Assembly: GCA_030632545.1 (NCBI GenBank)
Contig: DAOVUO010000127.1
Coordinates: 1 to 6,998, forward strand
DNA: 6,998 nt
Direction of reading: 5' to 3'
DNA from: Bacteroidales bacterium
Lineage (GTDB): Bacteria > Bacteroidota > Bacteroidia > Bacteroidales > DYOH01
Shown here one piece after another: positions 1-5,506 of this stretch. Positions within the stretch are counted from its first letter, which is position 1, and the number at the start of each line of letters is the position of its first letter. Position numbers and translations under genes: made by a program. Under the pieces are notes generated by a model that saw nothing but the letters and a program-made list of their open reading frames with translations, was not told the DNA's origin and searched no databases.

Positions 1-2
1 AA

Positions 3-92
3 TTTAGCAAAGAAGGTATAATTGAACTTAAAGGTAGGGATATTGCTATTATTGATAAAAAACGATTGGAGCAAATTAGCAAAGCGGGCTGA
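3..92 (+). CDS. C-terminal end of a Crp/Fnr-family transcriptional regulator (partial)
   Basis: The window opens inside a plus-strand reading frame that runs 29 codons to a TGA at 90-92; its start lies outside the window. The visible tail reads FSKEGIIELKGRDIAIIDKK and then RLEQISKAG. This is the end of the winged-helix domain of Crp/Fnr regulators: the close of the DNA-binding region (F..EGII), the two wing strands (ELKGRDIAIID), and the usual final helix (K/R-L-EQIS). Such proteins bind DNA as dimers and respond to a small ligand or redox signal through an N-terminal cyclic-nucleotide-like domain, which is not visible here. The sensing class therefore cannot be told. The gene converges on the histidinol-phosphatase-like gene with only 24 nt between the stop codons and no hairpin terminator in that gap. 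The family call rests on a short tail, so it is good but not certain. Confidence 0.72.
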   Translation, partial: FSKEGIIELKGRDIAIIDKKRLEQISKAG

Positions 93-116
93 TGTAATTA
101 TTAATTGTTTAGCGAT

Positions 117-923
117 TTAAATACCTGAGAGTAAGTTTAATTTGTAATCTTCAACTAGATTTTTGGCTTTGTTAACTCCTGCATTTAGCTCGGTTATGTG
201 ATGTGCATCACTACTAATAATCACAGGAATATCTAGCTTTTTAATAATGGGGAAAAAGCGTTCGGAGGGATAAAAATCAGTAGTCCTGCTTTTGTAGAAG
301 CCACGAGTATTTATTTCTAAAATTACATTATTGGTTTTTATACTTTTAAGGGCTTTTTCCATTAATGCTCTATACCAATTGTTATTTTCGTTAAATAGCT
401 TTTGATGCTGATTTTGGTTTTTAATAAAGTCAATGTGTGCTACAATAGTAGGTTTTTGTTCAATAAGTTGATAAATGAGTTCAAAGTAACGTTCAACAAA
501 TTTTTTAGTATCATTATTAAATATTTCTTTTAGGCCTTGATGAAAAAGATGTGGTTTCCCAGCAATATCAAAAGCTTCGCCATTGGGAAAATTATCAACA
601 AAATGAATTGCACCAATTGAATAATCTAGCTCACCTAGTTTTATAAATTCGCTAAATCTTTTTGGGTGATGTGGCAGATAATCAATTTCGAGGCCTTTAA
701 CCAGTTTTATTTTATGCTGATATTTAGTCTGAAGATAGTTTATTTCAGTAAAATAATTAGTTAGTTTTTCTGGTTTAATAGCCCAATGTGTGTAAAATGG
801 TAGGGGTGCATGAGAGCTAAAGCCAAGTTGAGTGTAGCCAAGTTCAATCGCTTTTATTACCATTTCCTCCATATTGCTTTTCCCATCGCAATACTGGCTG
901 TGTGTATGGTAGTTATATTTCAT
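117..923 (-). CDS. PHP-domain phosphoesterase, histidinol-phosphatase family (HisK/HisJ type)
   Basis: This 268-residue protein has the full set of metal-binding motifs of the PHP fold. They are HTH at 6-8 followed by CDG at 12-14, SSHAP with His38, GLEIDY with Glu79, IGAIHF with His107, VAHID with His163, LEINTRG at 202-208, and SSDAHH with Asp239 and His241. Family members use a two- or three-metal centre to hydrolyse phosphomonoesters; the best-known activity is L-histidinol phosphate to L-histidinol in histidine synthesis, in the cytoplasm. Length and motif spacing match that family. No signal peptide or extra domain is present. It is the last gene of the minus-strand run, with its ATG 3 nt after the mntP stop, so translation is probably coupled. 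No other his gene is visible, so the true substrate could be a different phosphate ester; the family call is firm, the reaction less so. Confidence 0.85.
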   Translation of the reverse strand: MKYNYHTHSQYCDGKSNMEEMVIKAIELGYTQLGFSSHAPLPFYTHWAIKPEKLTNYFTEINYLQTKYQHKIKLVKGLEIDYLPHHPKRFSEFIKLGELDYSIGAIHFVDNFPNGEAFDIAGKPHLFHQGLKEIFNNDTKKFVERYFELIYQLIEQKPTIVAHIDFIKNQNQHQKLFNENNNWYRALMEKALKSIKTNNVILEINTRGFYKSRTTDFYPSERFFPIIKKLDIPVIISSDAHHITELNAGVNKAKNLVEDYKLNLLSGI

Positions 924-926
924 ATT

Positions 927-1487
927 TTAATGAAAATAAATGTGTTCGATAAGTATTTTAATGCCAATTCCGATAAGTACTAAGCCGCCAAAAATTTCTA
1001 AAGCAAACTTTGATTTTTTGTTGAAGTATTTTCCTAATTGCATTCCCACAAACGAAAAGAAATGTGTTACTCCGCCAATAATAATAACTGTTGTAATTAT
1101 TGAAATGTCTAATAATGCAAAACTAATACCAACAGCTAATGCGTCTATGCTAGTAGCAATTGATTGACTTATTATCAGTAAAATACTAATTTTTTGAGGT
1201 GAATCTTCTTCTTTGTGAGTAATTCCTTCATAAATCATTTTACCGCCAATCCCAAGAAGCAGAATAAATGCAATCCAGTGATCTATTTCCTTAATCAGAT
1301 GCTCTATTTCTCTTCCTGCGAGCCATCCTATTAATGGAAAAAGAGCCTGAAAGAACGCCAAAGAGAAAGAAATAAAGAAGATGTTTTTGAAATTTAACTT
1401 CTTTAAGGATAAACCATTGCCAATAGACACAGCAAATGAATCCATTGACAATCCAATTGCAATAATTGTAATTGATATCCAATCCAT
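927..1487 (-). CDS. mntP: Manganese efflux pump MntP (DUF204 family)
   Basis: This is a 186-residue, very hydrophobic inner-membrane protein with about six predicted membrane segments (roughly 3-24, 36-57, 70-88, 99-125, 130-152, 163-183). Two half-repeats are visible. The first carries GLSMDSFAVSIGNGL (12-26), the second SIDALAVGISFAL (113-125), each with one intramembrane aspartate (Asp16 and Asp115). This is the signature of MntP/YebN, which exports Mn2+ and protects cells from manganese excess. Length agrees with the family. A short charged cytoplasmic-type loop (HKEEDSPQK, 91-99) separates the halves. The ATG shares its A with the TAA of rfaE2 (TAATG overlap), so translation is probably coupled. 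There is no room for a yybP-ykoY manganese riboswitch directly upstream, since that DNA codes for rfaE2; any metal control would have to act elsewhere. Family assignment is secure, while ion specificity rests on homology. Confidence 0.92.
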   Translation of the reverse strand: MDWISITIIAIGLSMDSFAVSIGNGLSLKKLNFKNIFFISFSLAFFQALFPLIGWLAGREIEHLIKEIDHWIAFILLLGIGGKMIYEGITHKEEDSPQKISILLIISQSIATSIDALAVGISFALLDISIITTVIIIGGVTHFFSFVGMQLGKYFNKKSKFALEIFGGLVLIGIGIKILIEHIYFH

Positions 1488-1984
1488 TAACAGTCTTGCA
1501 TTATTTTTTCCACAATATTCGTAGTCGAGAATCCATCTACAAAAGGAATTGTAATTATTTCGCCACCAATAGATTCAACAAAGTCAGCACCAACAATAGT
1601 TTCTTTAGTATAATCGCCGCCTTTTACTAAATAATATGGCTTTACAGCTTTAATTAATTCCAGAGGAGTATCTTCATTAAACAAAATTACTTTATCAATA
1701 AATAGGATAGAGGCAAGAGTTAAAGCCCTGCTATCCTCAGGAACAATAGGTCGTGTGGGGCCTTTTAGTCTGCTTACTGAATCATCAGAATTTAATCCCA
1801 TAATAAAAATATCGCCTAATTGAGCAGCTTTGGCCAGATAGTGTATATGGCCTTTATGAATTAAGTCGAAGCAGCCATTTGTAAAAACAATTTTTTTTCC
1901 TTCAAACTGCCATCTAGTTAATTCCTTTTTTATCTCATGTGGAGATTGATGTATTTTACTTTCAATTAGCTTTAAAAAGTCCAT
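1487..1984 (-). CDS. rfaE2: D-glycero-beta-D-manno-heptose 1-phosphate adenylyltransferase (RfaE domain II, stand-alone)
   Basis: This 165-residue cytoplasmic nucleotidyltransferase joins ATP to heptose 1-phosphate to give ADP-heptose, the precursor of LPS inner-core heptose. The Rossmann-type core starts at about residue 30 with KIVFTNGCFDLIHKGH, where HKGH (43-46) is the HxGH nucleotide-binding motif. GLNSDDSV (63-70), KGPTRPI (74-80), PEDSRA (82-87), VKGGDY (120-125) and the C-terminal GFSTTNIVEKI (151-161) follow, all characteristic of the RfaE domain-II family. In E. coli this activity is the C-terminal half of HldE; here it is a separate protein with a short helical N-terminus (1-29), as in many Bacteroidota, so a kinase partner must be encoded elsewhere. 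The start has no Shine-Dalgarno sequence, only a T/A-rich leader. The gene lies 74 nt after panD and overlaps mntP by 1 nt. Related families such as glycerol-phosphate cytidylyltransferases are less likely. Confidence 0.9.
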   Translation of the reverse strand: MDFLKLIESKIHQSPHEIKKELTRWQFEGKKIVFTNGCFDLIHKGHIHYLAKAAQLGDIFIMGLNSDDSVSRLKGPTRPIVPEDSRALTLASILFIDKVILFNEDTPLELIKAVKPYYLVKGGDYTKETIVGADFVESIGGEIITIPFVDGFSTTNIVEKIMQDC

Positions 1985-2009
1985 AAAAATAAGTCATTGT
2001 TTAATGTAA

Positions 2010-2058
2010 CCAGTATCCAGCATCTAGCAACCAGTATCCAGCATCTAGCCTCCAGCAT
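2010..2058. repeat. Seven-unit tandem array of 7-bp repeats in the panD-rfaE2 gap
   Basis: Forty-nine bases divide exactly into seven 7-bp units. On the plus strand they are CCAGTAT (2010), CCAGCAT (2017), CTAGCAA (2024), CCAGTAT (2031), CCAGCAT (2038), CTAGCCT (2045) and CCAGCAT (2052). A 21-bp super-unit of three heptads is also perfectly duplicated in tandem: with the two flanking bases AA included, 2008-2028 equals 2029-2049. The array ends at the base next to the panD stop codon (2059-2061) and fills most of the 74-nt gap before rfaE2. Its fairly high G+C and strong phase stand out from the AT-rich surroundings. It forms no obvious hairpin, because each strand carries only the CCAG or only the CTGG form. 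It could be a slippage-prone microsatellite, a dispersed intergenic repeat family, or a protein-binding array; the sequence alone does not say which. Confidence 0.88.
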
Positions 2059-2409
2059 TTACACTACTGTGTTTGTTTCTACATCGGGGAAAACAACCCA
2101 AGGCTTGAATTTTTTAGCCTCTTCAAAATCCATAGTAGCATACGAAATAATAATTACAATATCGCCAATAGCAACTTTTCGTGCAGCAGGGCCATTTAGT
2201 GCAATTACTCCCGAAGCACGCTCACCTTTAATTACATAAGTTTCTAGGCGTTCTCCATTATTAACGTTTACTACTTGTACTTTCTCGTTTTCAATAATGT
2301 TTACGGCATCCATAAGGTCTTCGTCAATTGTAATACTTCCCACATACTGTAAATTTGCTTCAGTTACAGCTACCTTATGAAGTTTTGATTTCATTACTTG
2401 AATATGCAT
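2059..2409 (-). CDS. panD: Aspartate 1-decarboxylase (pyruvoyl enzyme)
   Basis: This 116-residue enzyme makes beta-alanine from L-aspartate, feeding pantothenate and coenzyme A synthesis. It is made as an inactive pro-enzyme that cleaves itself at Gly24-Ser25, visible here in YVGSITID; Ser25 becomes the pyruvoyl cofactor of the alpha chain. With the ATG at 2409 the numbering agrees with the E. coli enzyme: Lys9 and His11 in KLHK, Arg54, Thr57 and Tyr58 in RLETY, and Asn72 in ALNGPAAR. That supports this start over the internal Met6. The conserved GDIVIIISYA (82-91) follows, and the C-terminal tail ends in VVFPDVETNTVV. The protein is cytoplasmic and normally tetrameric. The gene starts 8 nt after panC, and both enzymes serve the same pathway, so the pair is almost certainly co-transcribed. 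Its stop codon abuts a heptad repeat array. Confidence 0.96.
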   Translation of the reverse strand: MHIQVMKSKLHKVAVTEANLQYVGSITIDEDLMDAVNIIENEKVQVVNVNNGERLETYVIKGERASGVIALNGPAARKVAIGDIVIIISYATMDFEEAKKFKPWVVFPDVETNTVV

Positions 2410-2417
2410 CTTGTCTA

Positions 2418-3266
2418 TTATTTTATTTGATTGTAACGAATATTGTCGATTAGTCTTATTTCGCTTGCATGAACTGCAATACAGCCTACTGGCTCATTAG
2501 TTTGATTCGAATCTGATATTTGCTGTAGACTTTTGGCATCTACAATTTCAAAATACTCTATTTTCAAAAATGGATTTTTATTTATAGTTTCCATAACAAA
2601 GCTTTCAATCTCTTTTACGGATTTTGTTCCAAATTGTTTTAAACTTTGTGTTAAAGTTTTGTAAATCAAAGGTGCAGCATCTCTGTGAGCCTCTGTAAGT
2701 CTTAAATTACGAGAGCTCATAGCCAAGCCATCTTTCTCACGCATAGTTTGTACAGGCACAATTTTGATTGAATATTTGTAATCCTTTACAAGCTTTTGAA
2801 TAATTGCTAATTGTTGAAAATCTTTCTCACCAAAATAAGCTTTATTTGGCTGGATAATATCAAATAATTTAGAAACTATTTGACCAACACCATTAAAATG
2901 ACCTTTACGAAATTTCCCTTCCATTACAGTATCAAGCGGTGAGAAATCAAATATTCTCTCGTCTTTTTCAGGATACATTTCCACTTCGGAGGGCATGAAA
3001 ACTGCATCTATGCCCGTTTTTTCAAGAAGTTCAAGGTCTTGTTTGTTTGTACGTGGGTATTTTTTTAAATCCTCAGTATTATTAAACTGTGTTGGGTTTA
3101 CAAAAATACTTACGGCCACAATATCACAATCTTTTTGAGCTTGTTTTGCAAGTTCGATATGCCCATCGTGTAGAGCACCCATTGTGGGCACAAACCCTAG
3201 GTTTTGATTCTCCTTAATCTCCTGGCGAAACTTGTTGAATTCCTCAACAGTAGTAATCAATTTCAT
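2418..3266 (-). CDS. panC: Pantothenate synthetase (pantoate-beta-alanine ligase)
   Basis: This 282-residue cytoplasmic enzyme uses ATP to join pantoate and beta-alanine, giving pantothenate through a pantoyl-adenylate intermediate. All family landmarks are in order: FVPTMGALHDGH (25-36) with the HxGH nucleotide motif at 33-36, IFVNPTQF (54-61), EGKFRKGHFNGV (116-127), YFGEKDFQQL (144-153), and REKDGLAMSSRN (176-187), the KMSKS-like ATP-binding loop. The C-terminal dimerisation domain (about 190-282) ends with IEYFEIVDA and SEIRLIDNIRY, which are also typical. Length is normal. It is the first gene of the minus-strand run and lies immediately upstream of panD, which supplies its beta-alanine substrate. 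An in-frame TAA about 24 nt upstream of the ATG fixes the start region. No Shine-Dalgarno is seen. panB is not in the window. Confidence 0.97.
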   Translation of the reverse strand: MKLITTVEEFNKFRQEIKENQNLGFVPTMGALHDGHIELAKQAQKDCDIVAVSIFVNPTQFNNTEDLKKYPRTNKQDLELLEKTGIDAVFMPSEVEMYPEKDERIFDFSPLDTVMEGKFRKGHFNGVGQIVSKLFDIIQPNKAYFGEKDFQQLAIIQKLVKDYKYSIKIVPVQTMREKDGLAMSSRNLRLTEAHRDAAPLIYKTLTQSLKQFGTKSVKEIESFVMETINKNPFLKIEYFEIVDAKSLQQISDSNQTNEPVGCIAVHASEIRLIDNIRYNQIK

Positions 3267-3404
3267 CTGTTTATAAGTTTTAGCCGCAATTTATCCTGAA
3301 TATCGGAAAATGCACGAATTAAGTTTTAGTTCAATCTCCGTAATCATGTTTTTGCGTGTTTAATTTACTTAATCTTGGATGTATCATATATTTTACTCAT
3401 GCTG

Positions 3405-3435
3405 CAAATTAACAAAAAAACTTGCATATAGAAAA
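3405..3435 (-). promoter_or_regulatory. Weak candidate promoter for the panC-panD-rfaE2-mntP run
   Basis: Read on the minus strand, TTAATTTG (3412-3405) differs from the Bacteroidota -7 consensus TAnnTTTG at one position. A T-rich stretch about 20 nt upstream (TTTT near 3435) could stand in for the TTTG -33 box. Transcription from here would give a leader of roughly 130 nt before panC. The match is weak in AT-rich DNA and no other convincing candidate was seen in the divergent region, so this is a guess at the promoter position. Confidence 0.22.
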
Positions 3436-3466
3436 GCTTAAAAACACCAAAATTTAGTATAAATAG

Positions 3467-3498
3467 ATTGATAAGTTCAAAAGAAATTTTCATTTTTG
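3467..3498 (+). promoter_or_regulatory. Candidate Bacteroidota-type promoter of the yebC-family gene
   Basis: ATTG at 3467-3470 (consensus -33 TTTG) and CATTTTTG at 3491-3498 (consensus -7 TAnnTTTG) are separated by 20 nt, within the range known for the primary sigma factor of Bacteroidota. Each box has one mismatch. The start codon at 3516 lies 17 nt after the -7 box, so the untranslated leader would be only about ten bases. It would be A-rich (ATCAAAATAAAATACT) and without Shine-Dalgarno, as is common in this phylum. The spacing relative to the gene makes this the best candidate in the divergent region. Confidence 0.45.
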
Positions 3499-3515
3499 CA
3501 TCAAAATAAAATACT

Positions 3516-4232
3516 ATGGGACGCGCATTTGAATTTAGGAAGGCAAGAAAGATGAAACGTTGGGGAACAATGGCCAAAACGTTTACTAAAATTGGTAAGG
3601 AGATATCAATATCAGTAAAATCAGGTGGCCCCGATCCTTCAGGTAATTCTAGGTTAAGAATACTTATTCAAAATGCTAAGGCAGCTAATATGCCTAAGGA
3701 AAATGTGGAGCGCGCGATTAAAAAAGCAAGTTCAAAGGAGCAGGAAGATTTTAAAGAGGTTGTTTACGAAGGTTATGGCCCTTATGGAATTGCAATGATT
3801 GTGGAAACTGCAACAAATAATACAACACGAACTGTAGCCAATGTGCGTAGTTATTTTAATAAGCACGATGGTTCGTTAGGAACAACTGGTTCAGTAGATT
3901 ATATGTTTGAACATAAATGTATTTTTAAGCTTAAAGCTAAAGATGGATTAGATTTAGAAGAGTTAGAGCTCGAAATGATTGATTTTGGTGCAGAGGAATT
4001 GCTTATTGATGAGGGTGAATTGCATATTTTTGGTGAGTTTTCGGCTTTTGGGCCAATTCAGAAATATCTTGAGGAAAATAATTTTGAGATTATTAGTGCC
4101 GAATTTGATAGAATTCCACAGGACACAAAAGAGCTTAAACCAGAGCAAATTGAGCTAATTGATAAGCTTTTGGCTAAGTTTGAAGAGGATGAAGATGTGA
4201 ATAATGTGTATCACAATATGAAGATGGTATAG
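3516..4232 (+). CDS. YebC/PmpR-family (TACO1-like) translation or regulatory protein
   Basis: This 238-residue cytoplasmic protein has the three-domain YebC fold. The N-terminal helical domain (about 1-75) carries AKTFTKIGKEI, GGPDPSGNSRLR (37-48) and NAKAANMPKENVERAIKKA. The alpha/beta domains begin with YEGYGPYGIAMIVE (84-97), then TRTVANVRSYFNKHDGSLG (104-122), TGSVDYMF and the closing DEDVNNVYHN (225-234). Members were long labelled DNA-binding regulators; more recent work on the family, including mitochondrial TACO1, points to a ribosome-associated role helping translation through proline-rich stretches. The N-terminus, MGRAFEFRKARKMKRWG, departs from the usual MAGHSKWANIKHRK and suggests a Bacteroidota-type branch; whether it groups with YebC or the YeeN-like paralogue needs a tree. 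It stands alone between a divergent promoter region and a terminator. The family call is firm, the exact function open. Confidence 0.9.
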   Translation: MGRAFEFRKARKMKRWGTMAKTFTKIGKEISISVKSGGPDPSGNSRLRILIQNAKAANMPKENVERAIKKASSKEQEDFKEVVYEGYGPYGIAMIVETATNNTTRTVANVRSYFNKHDGSLGTTGSVDYMFEHKCIFKLKAKDGLDLEELELEMIDFGAEELLIDEGELHIFGEFSAFGPIQKYLEENNFEIISAEFDRIPQDTKELKPEQIELIDKLLAKFEEDEDVNNVYHNMKMV

Positions 4233-4251
4233 TTGATAGGATAATAATTAC

Positions 4252-4297
4252 AAAAAAACACCATTGAGCTTTTTAAAAGCTCAATGGTGTTTTTTTT
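4252..4297. terminator. Bidirectional intrinsic terminator between convergent genes
   Basis: A perfect inverted repeat is centred on 4274. CACCATTGAGCTTTT (4259-4273) is mirrored by AAAAGCTCAATGGTG (4275-4289), flanked by seven A's (4252-4258) on the left and eight T's (4290-4297) on the right. Read in either direction this gives a 15-bp stem followed by a U-run. It lies 19 nt after the stop of the yebC-family gene and 14 nt after the stop of the minus-strand gene ending at 4312, so it can end both transcripts. Confidence 0.95.
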
Positions 4298-4311
4298 CTT
4301 ATTGAGGAGTA

Positions 4312-5493
4312 TTATTCCTTTTTCTTGTAGCTAAATTTATCGCTTGCATTCCAAGTTTTTCCACCATCTTTTGATTGTTTTATTTCCATAATAAAACTGT
4401 TGCTTTCAATTTCACTAATACTAATTTGTGAGAAAACTGTTTTTGACTCAGCTTCACCATAGCTTATACTTACATTATCAGCAAAGAAATCATTTCCATC
4501 AAAATTTCCTTCAAACACCTCAATAGTAGAGGAAAAATTATTAAAAACAGCTAGTCTGTATTTTTTTGTTGAAGAATTATAGCTGTAATTAATGATTTTC
4601 GCTTGAGGCATTATTCTGTCGTAGTTAATTTTTTCCTGCAACATATTTGTTGCCTCAAATTTTATGTTTGAAACAGTACTTCCCAGTGGATACCAGCCTC
4701 CACGACCAGTCCAAACTTCTACTTTCACATCCCAGTTACCATAGAGGAAAGCCAGTTTTTTGATTTCTTTACTTTTAGCAATCTCAAATAAGCTTTCGTC
4801 TATTTGAGTATTGAATTCTATTGATTCAATTTGTTTAATTCGGCTTCGCTGAGAGAAAGTTCGCTCAACATAAAATGGTATAACAACCCCGTTTATAGTT
4901 CTAAAATCATCAAAGAACGATTGGCCAGGACTAGGAAAAGCAAAATCTACCCAAAGTGATTCGTATTTAAATTCAAGGTATGTTTTAGAATTCAAGAACC
5001 ATTTTTCAATATTGCCGTTTGCACGAGTTAATTTTATTAGATAAACATCAACACCTTCTTCTTTTTGCTCACCAAGTAATTCCACTTTATGTCCTTTTTC
5101 TTTATACTTATAGAAAGGCGTGAAAAACTCTGCTTTCTGACAAAAAACATTTATTTCAGTTTTATTTAAATCTCTAGGAAAAAGAATTTCCTGCCAAGGG
5201 TCAATTGTCCAACCTGTTTTTCCGTTAAAGGCTTCTTTTACATAGTGCTTGCCTAAATGTCGTTCGCTGTAGTAAGAACCATTTTGGGTTTTAATAGAAA
5301 AAAAGTCTTTTTCGATACTAAAGGCTGTAAATTTTCCTTTAATATTCATTGATTCAATGGCTTCCCAGTTTTTTTCGCCTCCATGAGCTTTAATATGTTT
5401 AGCAATAATATCTTCAACCGTTTGAGCATTAATTATTGGCGAAACACTTAGTAATATTATGATAAAGAAAATCGTATTTTTAATTCGTTTCAT
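4312..5493 (-). CDS. Secreted two-domain protein: LolA-like N-terminal domain plus DUF1579-like C-terminal domain, function unknown
   Basis: This is a 393-residue exported protein. A signal peptide is clear: KRIK, a hydrophobic core to about residue 22, and probable cleavage near INAQ (21-24). There is no lipobox cysteine, so it should be soluble in the periplasm or secreted. Residues 25-240 open with VEDIIAKHIKAHGGEKNWEA and a following MNIKGKF strand, the pattern of outer-membrane lipoprotein-sorting-like (LolA-fold) proteins of Bacteroidota, with FNGKTGWTIDPW (89-100) and EKWFLNSKTYLEF (163-175) as expected strands. From about 245, AFLYGNWDVKVEVWTGRGGWYPLGS begins a second beta-rich domain resembling DUF1579, ending WNASDKFSYKKK. 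No catalytic motif is recognisable. It starts 13 nt after the propeller gene, so the two are probably co-transcribed and may act together. The fold calls come from pattern recognition; the function is unknown. Confidence 0.72.
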   Translation of the reverse strand: MKRIKNTIFFIIILLSVSPIINAQTVEDIIAKHIKAHGGEKNWEAIESMNIKGKFTAFSIEKDFFSIKTQNGSYYSERHLGKHYVKEAFNGKTGWTIDPWQEILFPRDLNKTEINVFCQKAEFFTPFYKYKEKGHKVELLGEQKEEGVDVYLIKLTRANGNIEKWFLNSKTYLEFKYESLWVDFAFPSPGQSFFDDFRTINGVVIPFYVERTFSQRSRIKQIESIEFNTQIDESLFEIAKSKEIKKLAFLYGNWDVKVEVWTGRGGWYPLGSTVSNIKFEATNMLQEKINYDRIMPQAKIINYSYNSSTKKYRLAVFNNFSSTIEVFEGNFDGNDFFADNVSISYGEAESKTVFSQISISEIESNSFIMEIKQSKDGGKTWNASDKFSYKKKE

Positions 5494-5506
5494 TGGTTTA
5501 AATTTA

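Noticed and set aside
93..116. Terminator between the convergent Crp/Fnr-type and PHP genes
   Set aside because: The 24-nt gap is AT-rich without an inverted repeat; transcripts probably overlap or end inside the neighbouring gene.
940..1167. 75-codon plus-strand frame
   Set aside because: Antisense shadow of mntP, whose membrane motifs are unmistakable.
2010..2058. CRISPR-like array
   Set aside because: Units are 7 bp (21 bp at most) and contiguous with no spacers, and no cas gene is near.
2010..2058. Hairpin terminator or attenuator in the panD-rfaE2 gap
   Set aside because: Each strand carries only one complement of the repeat, so no stable stem forms, and no U-run follows.
1997..2239. 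Plus-strand frame with repeated SIQHLA peptide
   Set aside because: It is the complement of panD plus the heptad array; the peptide repeat is only the 21-bp duplication read in translation.
3289..3350. Minus-strand frame reading NLIRAFSDIQDKLRLKLINR just before panC
   Set aside because: Looks protein-like but is bounded by stops at about 20 codons and lacks a start codon; too short to support.
3365..3577. 70-codon minus-strand frame across the divergent region
   Set aside because: Its first part is antisense to the yebC-family start and it covers the probable yebC promoter; composition is low-complexity, with no family resemblance.
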